Source of the DNA: Streptacidiphilus albus JL83
GTDB lineage: Bacteria; Actinomycetota; Actinomycetes; Streptomycetales; Streptomycetaceae
Assembly (NCBI RefSeq): GCF_000744705.1
Contig: NZ_JQML01000001.1
Span: 4,288,017 to 4,352,016, forward strand
Length of the DNA stretch: 64,000 bases
Reading direction: 5' to 3'
Below are positions 18,757 to 27,581 of the stretch, piece by piece (position 1 is the first letter of the stretch; each line of letters begins with the position of its first letter). Made by a program: the position numbers and the translations under genes. The notes under the pieces are model-generated. The model was given only the letters and a program-made list of their open reading frames with translations, had not been told where the DNA came from and did no database searches.

Positions 18757-18853
18757 CAGCAAGGACCCCGCAGGTCCCGCGCTGGTCTTCCCCGCTGCCG
18801 CCTGGACGGCGTTCGTGGACGCGGTGAAGTCCGGCGAGCTGCCGATCGTCTGA
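18635..18853 (+). CDS. DUF397 domain-containing protein
   Basis: The 72-residue protein is a single DUF397 domain: AAWRKSSYSNGDGGDCVETA, then VPVRDSKDPAGPALVF and a terminal helix AWTAFVDAVKSG. Members act as partners of XRE/DUF5753 regulators, probably as antagonists. The ATG at 18635 has GGAGG 9 bases upstream, inside the end of the regulator gene, so the pair is translationally linked. Confidence 0.93.
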   Translation: MSTNPDLASAAWRKSSYSNGDGGDCVETAPGFINGAVPVRDSKDPAGPALVFPAAAWTAFVDAVKSGELPIV

Positions 18854-18960
18854 ACGCAATCCGGCCCCTGCCGCGCACCGCCGGCCGTCAGGGGGCTGAT
18901 CGCTGCCCGGCGGGGGCCTGGGAGACTGCTCCCATCCTTCCCTACCTTGGAGGAACGGCG

Positions 18961-19737
18961 ATGAGCAGCGACGACAGCGAAGGCACCCGCGACCTGGGTG
19001 CGATGGTGATCACCGGGGCGGGGCGGGGCATCGGTGCGGCCACGGCGCGGCTGGCGGCGCGGCGGGGGTATGCCGTGTGCCTCAACTACCGCTCCGACGA
19101 GGGGTCGGCGCTGGCGCTGGCGCGGGAGATCGAGGCAGTCGGCGGACGGGCGCTGCCGGTGCGGGCCGATGTCGCGGTGGAGTCGGAGGTGGAGGCGATG
19201 TTCGCCGCCGTCGACCGCGAACTGGGGCCGCTCACCGCGCTGGTGAACAACGCCGGGGTGCTGGAGAAGCAGTGCCGGGTGGACGGGATCACGGCGGACC
19301 GGCTGCAGCGGGTGCTGGCGGTGAATGTCACCGGACCGTTCCTCTGCTCCCGGCAGGCGGTGCTGCGGATGTCGACCCGGTACGGCGGGCAGGGCGGGGC
19401 GATCGTCAATGTCTCCTCGGCCGCTGCCCGGCTCGGCTCGCCCGGCGAGTACGTGGACTACGCCGCGTCCAAGGGGGCGCTGGACACCATGACCACCGGC
19501 CTGGCGCTGGAGGTGGCGGCCGAGGGGATCCGGGTCAACTGCGTCCGCCCCGGCTTCATCTACACCGAGATGCACGCCTCCGGCGGCGAGCCGGACCGGG
19601 TGGACCGGGTCGGACCGGGGACGCCGATGGGGCGCGGCGGGCAGCCGGGGGAGATCGCGGAGGCGGTGCTGTGGCTGCTGTCCGACTCGGCCTCCTACGT
19701 CACCGGCGCCTTCGTCGACGCCGCCGGCGGACGGTAG
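18961..19737 (+). CDS. SDR-family oxidoreductase
   Basis: This 258-residue classical short-chain dehydrogenase has the cofactor motif TGAGRGIG (residues 18-25), the NNAG structural motif, and the catalytic Ser-Tyr-Lys set with YAASK (Tyr167, Lys171). The residue pattern after beta-2 (NYRSDE) favours NADP(H). The C-terminal SYVTGAFVDAAGGR is typical of 3-oxoacyl-ACP reductase-like members, but the substrate is unknown. The start follows GGAGGAAC. Two TAG codons in a row end the gene. Confidence 0.92.
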   Translation: MSSDDSEGTRDLGAMVITGAGRGIGAATARLAARRGYAVCLNYRSDEGSALALAREIEAVGGRALPVRADVAVESEVEAMFAAVDRELGPLTALVNNAGVLEKQCRVDGITADRLQRVLAVNVTGPFLCSRQAVLRMSTRYGGQGGAIVNVSSAAARLGSPGEYVDYAASKGALDTMTTGLALEVAAEGIRVNCVRPGFIYTEMHASGGEPDRVDRVGPGTPMGRGGQPGEIAEAVLWLLSDSASYVTGAFVDAAGGR

Positions 19738-19798
19738 TAGCGGGCCTGAGCTCCGGCCGGCGCGGCGTCCACCGGCTGGGGGGACCGGGGCACGGGTG

Positions 19799-19912
19799 TC
19801 AGTAGGGCATGAGTGTCGAGGTGTCCAGGGTGAAGGAGAAGGGCGCGGGGATGTGGACGTCCTCGCCGAACCCGGCGTCCTCGCGCAGCCGGAGGAGGTG
19901 GATCACCTCTGC
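19799..19912 (-). pseudogene. C-terminal remnant of a Uma2-family endonuclease-like gene
   Basis: One minus-strand frame encodes EVIHLLRLREDAGFGEDVHI followed by PAPFSFTLDTSTLMPY and a stop. A closing segment of the form LPAPFGFTLDTS is typical of Uma2-family proteins, which are abundant in streptomycetes. No start or body of the gene is present; upstream the frame runs into the end of fbpC, whose stop at 19903 lies inside it. I read it as the tail left by a deletion. The match is by eye over 36 residues. Confidence 0.45.
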
Positions 19913-21093
19913 GCGTCGCCCCCGGCGCCCCCGGCAGCCTCGGCGCCCTCGGCCGGCCAGCCGGCGACCGGGCCGTTGACGCGGAAGGTCACCCGGGTGC
20001 CGGGCGGCAGGGCCACCGCGCCCGCGCAACGCGCGGTCACCTGACCGGCGGCCCCGGTGTCGGCGGTGACGACGGTGTCGTGGCCGTGGTAGTCGCACTG
20101 GGTCACCACCCCGTCCACCCCGCCCGGTTCGCCGTGCGGCAGCAGCCGCAGCTGCTCGGGCCGGACCAGCACCACCACGGCGGTGCCCTCGGCGAAGTCC
20201 GGCGAGCCTTCGGTCAGCGGCAGCGGGCCGAAGGCGGTCTCGGCCCGGCCGCCCCGGACCGTCCCCGGCAACAGGTTGGCGTCGCCGACGAACCGGGCCA
20301 GCGCGGCGTCCGCCGGGTGGGAGTACAGCTCCTGCGGGGGCGCCGCGTGGGCGACCAGGCCGTGTCGCAGCACCGCGACCTGATCCGCCATCGACAGCGC
20401 CTCGTCCTGGTCGTGGGTGACGATGACCGTGGTGGTGCCCGCGTCGCGCAACACCCGGAGTACCTCCAGCCGGACGCTGGTGCGGAGGAAGGCGTCCAGG
20501 GAGGAGAAGGGCTCGTCGAGCAGCAGCAGCGCCGGGTCCGGCGCCAGCGCCCGCGCCAGCGCCACCCGCTGCTGCTGGCCGCCGGAGAGCTGGTGCGGGT
20601 AGCGGCCGGCCAGGTCGGCCAGCCCGGTCAGCGCCAGCATCTCCGGCACCCGCTCGGCGCGCTGGGCGCGCGGCAGTCCGAAGCCGACGTTGCCGGCGAC
20701 GTCCAGGTGCGGGAAGAGGCAGCCCTCCTGCGGGACGTAGCCGACCTTCCGCGCCTGCGGGGCGACATGACGGCCGGGGCCGTCCATCAGCGTGCCGCCG
20801 ATGGTGATCTCGCCCGCGTCGGCGCGTTCGAAGCCCGCGAGGATCCGCAGCAGCGTGGTCTTGCCGCTGCCCGAGGAGCCGAGGACGGCGGTGACCGAGC
20901 CCTGCGGGATCTCGATGTCGACGCCGCGCAGGACCGGCTGCGAGCCGAAGCCCTTGGTCACTCCGGTGATCGTCACGGCCTGGGCGCGGGCCGCGCGGGC
21001 CGGCTCCGCCTGCGCGCCGGCTCGCACGGCGACCGACGAGCCGGTCTTGGTCAGGTCAGTCGCTTCCACGCCAGTCGCTTTCAGATCGGTCAT
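19903..21093 (-). CDS. fbpC: Ferric iron ABC transporter, ATP-binding protein
   Basis: FbpC-type ATPase, 396 residues. After a 40-residue leader come Walker A GSSGSGKTT (72-80), the Q loop in GYVPQEGCLFPHL, signature LSGGQQQR, Walker B LLLLDEPFSSLD and the switch His in VTHDQDEA. The C-terminal TOBE-like domain carries VVLVRPEQLRLLP. The FPHL sequence after the Q loop and the regulatory domain fit ferric/thiamine/spermidine-type importers. The start overlaps the permease stop in ATGA. It is the last gene of the iron operon and its end runs into a Uma2-like remnant. Confidence 0.93.
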   Translation of the reverse strand: MTDLKATGVEATDLTKTGSSVAVRAGAQAEPARAARAQAVTITGVTKGFGSQPVLRGVDIEIPQGSVTAVLGSSGSGKTTLLRILAGFERADAGEITIGGTLMDGPGRHVAPQARKVGYVPQEGCLFPHLDVAGNVGFGLPRAQRAERVPEMLALTGLADLAGRYPHQLSGGQQQRVALARALAPDPALLLLDEPFSSLDAFLRTSVRLEVLRVLRDAGTTTVIVTHDQDEALSMADQVAVLRHGLVAHAAPPQELYSHPADAALARFVGDANLLPGTVRGGRAETAFGPLPLTEGSPDFAEGTAVVVLVRPEQLRLLPHGEPGGVDGVVTQCDYHGHDTVVTADTGAAGQVTARCAGAVALPPGTRVTFRVNGPVAGWPAEGAEAAGGAGGDAQR

Positions 21094-22730
21094 TGGGGTC
21101 CGGCCGCCCTTCCTGGAAGCCGGTCGAAGAACCGCCCGAGCACATAGCTGGGCACCGCCGTGATGGCGATCATCAGCAGGGCGAACGGAGCGGCCTGCCC
21201 GTAGGCGAGGTTCTGCTGGTAGTTCCAGAACTGCGTGGCGAGCGTCTGCACCCCGGTCGGCACCAGGATCAGGGTAGCGGTCAGCTCGGTCACCGCCGAG
21301 AGGAAGACCAGGCAGAAGGCGGCCGCGAGCCCCGGCGCGACCAGCGGGCGGGTCACCCGCCAGAGCACCGCGAGCCGTCCGAGGCCGAGGGAGTGCGCCA
21401 CCTCCTCCAGCCCCGGCGGGGCCTGGGCCACCGAGGCGCGGACGCCGACCAGGGCCAGCGGGAAGAACATGATGGCGTAGGTCACCACCAGCATCGGCGC
21501 CGTCTGGTACCAGACGCCGCCCGCGTAGGTCTCGCTGAAGTAGGTCAGCGACAGCGCGATGACCAGCCCCGGCATGGCCAGTACCAGGTAGTTGCCGCGC
21601 TCCAGCAGCCGCCGCAGCCGGCCGTCGTGGCGTACCGCGAGCACTCCGACCGGCAGCGCCATGACGGTGGCCAGCGCGGCGGCGGAGCCGCTGTAGAGGG
21701 CGGTGTGCCAGGTCGCGTCGGCCAGGGAGTCACCGGTGAACGGGTGCTGCGTCCCGGTGACCCACCAGTAGACGGCGGAACCGACCGGGACGCCCAGCGC
21801 CAGCGCGGCCAGCAGCGCCAGGGCGGCCAGCGCCGGGAGGGTCCACCAGCCCAGGTGGTGGCGGCCGGTACTGCGCTGCGCGCCGCGGTCCACCCGGCTG
21901 CCGCGGCTGCGGCCACGCAGCGCGGACTCCCCGGCGAGGACCAGCAGGCCCAGCACGATGAGCACCAGCGACAGCGCCGAGGCGGTGGGGATGTTGAAGG
22001 ACACCGAGAACTCGGTGAAGATCTCGGTGGTGAAGGTCTGGTAGCCGAGGATCTCGAAGGCGCCGTACTCGGCCAGCAGGCCCAGGGCGACCAGCAGGCA
22101 GCCGCCGAGGACGGCGACCCGGGCCTGGCGCAGCGTCACCCGCCAGAAGGTGCGCAGCCGGCCGAGCCCGAGGTTCATCGCCACCTCCTCCAGCGCCGGG
22201 TCGGCGTTGCGCAGGCTGGCCGCCACCGGCAGGTAGACCAGCGGGTAGACCGACAGGGTCATCACCAGCACCGCGCCCTGGAAGCCGGACACGTCGGTGC
22301 TGAGCGAGGCCCAGCCGAAGCTGATGACGAAGTCGGGGATGGCCAGCGGCACGACCAGCAGCACGGCCCAGAACCGGCGGCCGGGCAGGTCGGTCCGCTC
22401 CACCAGCCAGGCGGCCCCGGTGCCGATCACCGCGCACAGGGCGGTGACGACGACGGTGAGGCGGACGGTGTTCCACAGCAGTTGGCCGGTGAGCGGCCGG
22501 TCGATCAGCGAGAGCACCTTGGACAGGCCCGCGCCCTGCGCCTCGACCAGCAGGAACACCAGCGGCATCAGCAGGACCAGGGTCACCAGGGCGCTGACGG
22601 CGAGCAGCACGGTGGGGGGCCGGGAGCCGCGCCGACGCCAGGACCGGCCGGAGGGCCGGTCCTGGGAGCCGCCGACCGGGTCGGCCGGGTCGGCCGAGAC
22701 GACCCGGCCGGCCCCGGTCAGCGAGGTCAC
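21090..22730 (-). CDS. fbpB: Ferric iron ABC transporter, permease (duplicated domain)
   Basis: The 546-residue permease contains about twelve membrane segments in two homologous halves, the FbpB arrangement. Each half ends with an EAA-type loop for the ATPase: LEEVAMNLGLGRLRTFWRVT in the first and LEEVAHSLGLGRLAVLWRVT in the second. The first 40 residues are hydrophilic. The gene overlaps fbpA upstream and fbpC downstream by 4 bp each, so subunits are made in a coupled way. It imports the iron delivered by the FbpA lipoprotein. Confidence 0.93.
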   Translation of the reverse strand: MTSLTGAGRVVSADPADPVGGSQDRPSGRSWRRRGSRPPTVLLAVSALVTLVLLMPLVFLLVEAQGAGLSKVLSLIDRPLTGQLLWNTVRLTVVVTALCAVIGTGAAWLVERTDLPGRRFWAVLLVVPLAIPDFVISFGWASLSTDVSGFQGAVLVMTLSVYPLVYLPVAASLRNADPALEEVAMNLGLGRLRTFWRVTLRQARVAVLGGCLLVALGLLAEYGAFEILGYQTFTTEIFTEFSVSFNIPTASALSLVLIVLGLLVLAGESALRGRSRGSRVDRGAQRSTGRHHLGWWTLPALAALALLAALALGVPVGSAVYWWVTGTQHPFTGDSLADATWHTALYSGSAAALATVMALPVGVLAVRHDGRLRRLLERGNYLVLAMPGLVIALSLTYFSETYAGGVWYQTAPMLVVTYAIMFFPLALVGVRASVAQAPPGLEEVAHSLGLGRLAVLWRVTRPLVAPGLAAAFCLVFLSAVTELTATLILVPTGVQTLATQFWNYQQNLAYGQAAPFALLMIAITAVPSYVLGRFFDRLPGRAAGPQ

Positions 22731-23773
22731 AGCAGTCCCGCCTGGCCGAGCAGCGAGATGGCGTTGGAGCCGTCACCGAGTTCGGGGATGGTGATCGGGT
22801 TGGGCTGGAGCTGCGAGAACGGCGTCTCCGGCGCGGTGGTCTGCACCCCGTCGTCGAGCGGGTACTCGTAGCTGATCGAGTGCGCGATGATCTCCTGGCC
22901 CTGCCTGGACACCAGGAAGGCCACGAACTTCTGCGCGGCGGCCTGGTTCTTGGAGGACTTCAGCACGCCCGCGCCGGAGATGTCCAGCACATAGCCGGGG
23001 TCCTGCGGGGCGAAGTAGGCGATCTTGGAGTGCATCGCGCCGGAGCCGAGCTCGGCCTGCATCCGGTACCAGTAGTACTGGTTGACGACGCCGAAGGCCG
23101 CCGCGCCGCGGTTCACCTCGTCCGCGATGGTCTCGTTGTCGGGGTAGACCCGGGAGCCGGCGTTGGCCTTGATGCCCTCCAGCCAGGACAGCGCCTTGGC
23201 CTGGCCATAGGTGTGGGCGACCGAGGTGACGATGGGCTGGAAGTCGGTCTCGCCCGCCGCGAAGGCCAGCTTGCCCTTGTACTGCGGGTCGGCGAGCTGC
23301 AGCACCGACGTCGGCAGCTGCGACTCGCTGATCAGGCTCGGATTGTAGATGAGCACGCTCACCCGGGCCGAGATGCCCTCCCAGTCGCCCGCGGTGGAGT
23401 TGTACTTGCTGGGCGTGACGGCCAGGGTGCTCTGGTCGAGCGGCGCCAGCAGGCCCTTGTTCTGCAGGTAGTCCAGGGCCGGCGAGTTCTCGGTGTAGAA
23501 GACGTCCGCACGCGGGTGCTTCGCCTCGGTGACGATCTCGTCGGCGAAGGTGTCCTCGTCGTTGTAGCGGACGTTGACCTTGATGCCGGTCTGCTGCTCG
23601 AACGCGGTGACCAGGGACTGGGTGGTCTGCTCGTGCTGGCCGCTGTAGAGGGTGATCGACCCCTTGGAGGCGGCGGACGAGGAGCCGCCGCAGGCGGTCA
23701 GCGTGGTGCCCGCGAGGCCGACGACGGCCGCGACGGTGAGGATCCGCAGGGCGGGGGTACGGAGGGTGGTCAC
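22727..23773 (-). CDS. fbpA: Ferric iron-binding lipoprotein FbpA
   Basis: The 348-residue lipoprotein has a signal peptide with lipobox LTAC (Cys28). The mature part follows Haemophilus FbpA closely: ITLYSGQHEQTTQSL (His47 as the iron His), VFYTENSP (Glu95 as the iron Glu), and NQYYWYRMQ with Tyr233/Tyr234 equal to the iron-binding tyrosine pair. All four protein ligands of Fe(III) are therefore kept. The later QDPGYVLDISGAGVLKSSKN also matches. The GTG at 23773 has GGGAG upstream and overlaps the stop of the small lipoprotein gene (GTGA). It captures ferric iron outside the membrane for FbpB/FbpC. Confidence 0.95.
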   Translation of the reverse strand: MTTLRTPALRILTVAAVVGLAGTTLTACGGSSSAASKGSITLYSGQHEQTTQSLVTAFEQQTGIKVNVRYNDEDTFADEIVTEAKHPRADVFYTENSPALDYLQNKGLLAPLDQSTLAVTPSKYNSTAGDWEGISARVSVLIYNPSLISESQLPTSVLQLADPQYKGKLAFAAGETDFQPIVTSVAHTYGQAKALSWLEGIKANAGSRVYPDNETIADEVNRGAAAFGVVNQYYWYRMQAELGSGAMHSKIAYFAPQDPGYVLDISGAGVLKSSKNQAAAQKFVAFLVSRQGQEIIAHSISYEYPLDDGVQTTAPETPFSQLQPNPITIPELGDGSNAISLLGQAGLL

Positions 23774-24189
23774 GAGGCTGCTCCCGGGCACAGGGCGTTG
23801 ACGGCATCTTGGGCCTTGGCCACCGCGATGGCGTCCGCGGGAGCCGCACTGACACTGGCGGTGCTGAACGCCTGGTAGGCGGAGTCGAGTTGGCTGACGG
23901 CCTGCTGCACGGCCGAGTCGGAGAGCTTCAGCTGCTGCAGCGGCAGCACCTGGGCCTGGGCGTAGCCCACCGAGTCGGCGTCCGCGTCCGGGCCGTCGGC
24001 GAGCACATCGCCGACCTGGAGGCAGGCCTGCTGCCTGGCCGTACCCTGCAGCGCGGAGGCGGACGACGAGGCGGAGGACGAGGACGAGGAACCGCACGCC
24101 GCCAGACCTGCGGTGGCGAGCACCACGCAGGCGACCAGCGCCAGCGGCCTCGCCGTCCTCGCGAGCTGGAGTGGGACTTTAGCGGACAC
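23770..24189 (-). CDS. Small helical lipoprotein in the iron operon
   Basis: No named family is recognised. The 139-residue precursor has an N-terminal Arg/Lys, a hydrophobic core and lipobox LAAC (Cys32), then a Ser-rich linker and a mostly helical domain with two cysteines (in QQACLQVGD and NALCPG) that could form a disulphide joining its ends. The GTG at 24189 has AAGGAG 10 bases upstream. It overlaps fbpA by 4 bp and follows the DyP peroxidase gene after 55 bp, so it is probably an accessory of the peroxidase or the iron-binding protein. Confidence 0.75.
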   Translation of the reverse strand: MSAKVPLQLARTARPLALVACVVLATAGLAACGSSSSSSASSSASALQGTARQQACLQVGDVLADGPDADADSVGYAQAQVLPLQQLKLSDSAVQQAVSQLDSAYQAFSTASVSAAPADAIAVAKAQDAVNALCPGAAS

Positions 24190-24244
24190 GTTGACGAGTC
24201 TCCTTCAAATACCGGGAACAGGGCGGGTGGTGGGCGCCGGGCGG

Positions 24245-25657
24245 TCAGCCGAGCAGGGTCCGGCCGATCCAGTCGCCCGGACCGGTGGCCCCCGGCGGGA
24301 TCGCGAACACGGCGCTGGCGGTGTGGGTGGTGAACTGGTTGAGCGCGTCCGCCTCGGCCATCCGGCCGAAGACCGGGACGAAGGCGGCGCGGGGGTCCTT
24401 CTGGTAGCCCAGGAACAGCAGCCCCGCGTCGTACTCCAGCGCCTGCCGCCACGGGGGCCAGCGCTCGACGAACGGTGTCGTGCCGTTGTTGTAGGAGAAG
24501 CCGCGCCGCACGATCACCGCGCCGTTGTTGGACGCGGGCGCGGCCAGCCGCACATGCGCGTCGGAGGCGATGACCAGGTCGCCGTCGGCGTCGCGCCGGT
24601 CCAGGTCCAGCGGGGCGAACTCGTCGGTGCCGCCCGGCAGCGCGCCGTTCAGCTTCTGCCGGCCGATCACCTGCTCCTGCAGGTTGGGGGCCAGCCGGTC
24701 CCAGTGCTCCAGGGTGATCCGGATCCGCCGGTACACCGCGTAGCTGCCGCCCTGCATCCAGCCCGGGCCCTCGGAGCCCGCCCACAGCACGGCGTCGGGG
24801 TCGGTGGGCGGGTGGGCGTTGGAGTTGACCGTCCCGTCCTTGAAGCCCATCAGGTTGCGCGGCGTACCGCCCTGGTTGTCCGGGGAGAAGCCGAGCTGGG
24901 TCCAGCGCAGCGTGGCCACGTCCGGAGCGATCCGGGCGATGCTGCGGACCGCGTGGAAGGCCACCTGCGGGTCGTCCGCGCAGGCCTGCAGGAAGAGGTC
25001 GCCGTCGCTGTCGCCGGCGACCAGCTCGTCACCGGAGAAGTGCGGCAGCTCGACCAGCGCGGCGGGCAGTTGCCTGCCGATCCCGAACCGGCTGCTGCCG
25101 TCGGCCGCGGTGAACAGCGAGCGGCCGAAGCCCACGGTGAGGGTGAGCCGGGAGGCGTCGAGGCCGTAGGCCTCCAGCGAGTCGTCCGTGGTCGAGCCGC
25201 CGGTGGCGTCGGCGTAGGCGTCGCTGCTCGCGCCGTTCGAGGGGCTGTAGATGGGGACGGTGACGGACTGGCCCTGGGCCAGTTCCGCGCCCAGCCGGGT
25301 CCATGCCTTCAGCAGCGCGATCAGGTCGGCCCGGTTGTCGCTGGTGAGGTCGAACGAGGCCAGCACCACCTGCCGCTGGGTGTCCGTCAGAATGCCCGAC
25401 TGGTGCGCCCCGTAGAACGGTTCCGTGTTGGTGGTGCTGCCGGAGGAGCCGGCGATGGCGGGTTCGGCGAAGCCGCCGACGACTCCGCCGCCCACGACGC
25501 CCGCACCGACCAGCAGTCCGCCGCGCAGCACGGCCCGGCGGCCGGGGCGCGCCCACGGGTCGTCGGCCGACGACGGGTCGGCAGCGGTTGCCATGGTTTC
25601 GGGCTCGGGCTGCTGCGGTTGCTCCGCCCCGGCCGCAGGGGTCTGCTCGTCAGCCAT
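24245..25657 (-). CDS. Tat-exported Dyp-type heme peroxidase (EfeB-like)
   Basis: The 470-residue protein has a Tat signal (PGRRAVLRGGLLVGAGVVGG, twin Arg40-Arg41) and a DyP fold with the catalytic Asp of the GxxDG motif in MGFKDGT (Asp274), HRDGxxF-type segments, and a probable proximal heme His in SDAHVRLAAP. In EfeUOB and FepABC systems such a peroxidase handles iron or heme outside the membrane before uptake. The start at 25657 overlaps the stop of the NHL lipoprotein (TGATG). Lying in an fbpABC operon under iron boxes, it likely oxidises ferrous iron or extracts iron from heme. Confidence 0.92.
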   Translation of the reverse strand: MADEQTPAAGAEQPQQPEPETMATAADPSSADDPWARPGRRAVLRGGLLVGAGVVGGGVVGGFAEPAIAGSSGSTTNTEPFYGAHQSGILTDTQRQVVLASFDLTSDNRADLIALLKAWTRLGAELAQGQSVTVPIYSPSNGASSDAYADATGGSTTDDSLEAYGLDASRLTLTVGFGRSLFTAADGSSRFGIGRQLPAALVELPHFSGDELVAGDSDGDLFLQACADDPQVAFHAVRSIARIAPDVATLRWTQLGFSPDNQGGTPRNLMGFKDGTVNSNAHPPTDPDAVLWAGSEGPGWMQGGSYAVYRRIRITLEHWDRLAPNLQEQVIGRQKLNGALPGGTDEFAPLDLDRRDADGDLVIASDAHVRLAAPASNNGAVIVRRGFSYNNGTTPFVERWPPWRQALEYDAGLLFLGYQKDPRAAFVPVFGRMAEADALNQFTTHTASAVFAIPPGATGPGDWIGRTLLG

Positions 25658-26895
25658 CAGTGCAACAGCTCCAGGGTGTTGGTGGCGTCGTTCACGAACA
25701 GCACGCCGGTCCCGGCCTGGTCCACCACCACGTCGAACAGGTCGCCGTTGCCGGGCGGGTCCTGGCCGATGTCGTCGTCCGCGTAGTACTCGCCGACCTG
25801 CTTGCCGGCCGGGGTGATCTCGACGACCTTGCCGTTCCGGGAGTTGGCGGCCAGCAGGTCGCCGTCCGGGGCCAGGGCCAGGCCCAGCGGGTCGGCCAGC
25901 TGGCCGCCCTCGCTCAGCGTGGTGCCGGCGCCCGCCGACGTGGTCCGGCTCAGCGCGTCCGGGACGGTCGCGATCCGGTTTCCGAGGTTGTCCGCCACAT
26001 AGAGCGTTCCGGAGGACCCGAGCGCCAGGCCGGTCGGGCCCTTGACGAACGCGGCGGCGTCCGGAGCCTCCGGGAGACCGCTCGCCACCTGGGTCTCCGC
26101 CGTCACCTTCGGCGGGGTGGTGGCGGTCTGCGACAGCGTGAGCCGGACGACGTCGCCCTGGTCGACGGTCGAGGCGGTGTTCGCCCCGACACCGATCAGG
26201 GTGTTGCTGACGAACAGCGTGGCCGTGTCGCCGTCGTCCTGGACCGTGGCGTCCCAGGGGCCGTCCAGGTAGGAGCCCGCGATGGTGCCGGCCAGCTTCC
26301 CGGTCGGCGAAAGGACCAGCAGACAGCCGGCACCGGCGGTGTCCAGCTTGCCGTCGGTGCTGGGCAGGCTGCCGACGATCACCCAGCCGGTCTTCAGCTG
26401 CACCATCGCGGTGGTCAGCCCCACCCCACCGGTGCACCCCGGCACGGTGCTGGGCAGGCTGGCGAACACGCTCTGGCCGCCACCGACGTGCATGTCCACG
26501 ATGGTGGTGCCGGTGCCCTGGTTGTTCGACGAGTTGTTGAAGTCGTCGACCAGCACGTCGCCCGAGGTCACCGAGCCGACGGTCCGGGTCACCGGCCAGA
26601 TGGCATAGGGGTTGATGTCCCCGTTGGGCGGAGTCGTCGACCCGATGACGCTCTCGTTGTCCTTGCCGGCCAGGAACGACCCCGGCGACGGCTGGAGGGA
26701 GGCCTCCGCTGCCTTCTCCTCGGCTGCGTACTGCGGGTTCGCCGGCGCACCGGCCTGCGTGCCGCTCAGTCCCGCCGGGGCAGCCGCACTCGAACTGCCG
26801 GAGCTGCAGGCGGCGGTGGACAGACCGAAGGCCGCGAGTACGGAAAGAGCGACCGATGTACGTACCCACCGGGGTGGCAGCGGAGGGATGCGCAT
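25657..26895 (-). CDS. NHL/beta-propeller lipoprotein, first gene of iron operon
   Basis: The 412-residue precursor has a lipoprotein signal with lipobox STAAC and a Ser/Ala linker, followed by repeated propeller motifs such as GPTGLALGSSGTLYVADNLG, ADPLGLALAPDGDLLAANSR and GDLFDVVVDQAGTGVLFVND. These resemble six-bladed NHL-type repeats. The ATG at 26895 has AAAGGAG 8 bases upstream. As the first gene after the iron boxes it is presumably part of the iron system, perhaps as a surface scaffold for the peroxidase, or as a ligand-binding protein; I know of no described function for it in such operons. Confidence 0.85.
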   Translation of the reverse strand: MRIPPLPPRWVRTSVALSVLAAFGLSTAACSSGSSSAAAPAGLSGTQAGAPANPQYAAEEKAAEASLQPSPGSFLAGKDNESVIGSTTPPNGDINPYAIWPVTRTVGSVTSGDVLVDDFNNSSNNQGTGTTIVDMHVGGGQSVFASLPSTVPGCTGGVGLTTAMVQLKTGWVIVGSLPSTDGKLDTAGAGCLLVLSPTGKLAGTIAGSYLDGPWDATVQDDGDTATLFVSNTLIGVGANTASTVDQGDVVRLTLSQTATTPPKVTAETQVASGLPEAPDAAAFVKGPTGLALGSSGTLYVADNLGNRIATVPDALSRTTSAGAGTTLSEGGQLADPLGLALAPDGDLLAANSRNGKVVEITPAGKQVGEYYADDDIGQDPPGNGDLFDVVVDQAGTGVLFVNDATNTLELLH

Positions 26896-26958
26896 GCCGG
26901 GGACTCCTTTGATCTGCTGGTCTGCCGCGAGCAGCCCCACTGGCGGCTCCGATGATGG

Positions 26959-26992
26959 TTAGGTTCACCTAAGTAAGGTTTGCCTAGCTTAA
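26959..26992 (-). promoter_or_regulatory. Two overlapping IdeR/DtxR-type iron boxes
   Basis: Box A, TAAGGTTTGCCTAGCTTAA at 26974-26992, matches the 19-base consensus TTAGGTTAGGCTAACCTAA at 15 positions when read on the minus strand. Box B, TTAGGTTCACCTAAGTAAG at 26959-26977, matches at 13 positions. They overlap by 4 bases and lie 64-97 bases upstream of the NHL lipoprotein start. IdeR/DmdR-type repressors bind such sites with Fe(II), often as two dimers, so the operon should be off in iron sufficiency. Confidence 0.85.
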
Positions 26993-27581
26993 GCACCCCG
27001 GCCCGAGCTCTACAAGATGGCCGCACAACCACACCGAGCACCGCGGCATTTTCCTGAATCATCGTCACAACCTGCCGACGACAGCGCCTTTGGCGAAATC
27101 CGGGAACCGGGACGGTCGGCCGCGGCGGATGCACCCACTCTCACCTGCGCGGGCATTGTCCGCATATGCCCCGAAACCGATGGGATCAGCTCCGTATACG
27201 TCATAGTGCCGCTCATACAAGACTCTTAATAAGTGGCGTCGGTACAACGGGGCGGGCCTGGTCAGTCGCCGCCGGAGACCGACCGCTCCCCGCTCGACGC
27301 CGGCGCCGCCGCCGTCGTCGGCATGTGGTTCATGATCGAGGCGCAGCCGAGCGGTGCGGTCGACGCCGTCCTGGCCGGACGGGCCGGACGGCTGCGTCCG
27401 TCGCGCTGAGCCTGCGTCAAATGGCGGAGCGCGCGACTTCTTACGGACTGCGAACGCGTTCCGGCGGAACGGGAATCCGGGCCGATTCTGGCTTACGGTC
27501 AATTCACCGGTCGCCGGCGGGAATGCGATTCCGCCGCGGACCGGAATTCTGCCGCCCCGCCCTACCCAGGGGGATTTTCCG
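26993..27581. other. Intergenic region between iron operon and secreted propeller
   Basis: About 590 bases with no supportable gene. The part nearest the iron boxes (about 27000-27240) is less GC-rich than its surroundings. Bases 27440-27560 contain several overlapping short inverted repeats around GGAAT/ATTCC and probably hold the promoter for the next gene. Open frames here, including a 235-codon minus-strand one, have no recognisable domain. Confidence 0.5.
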
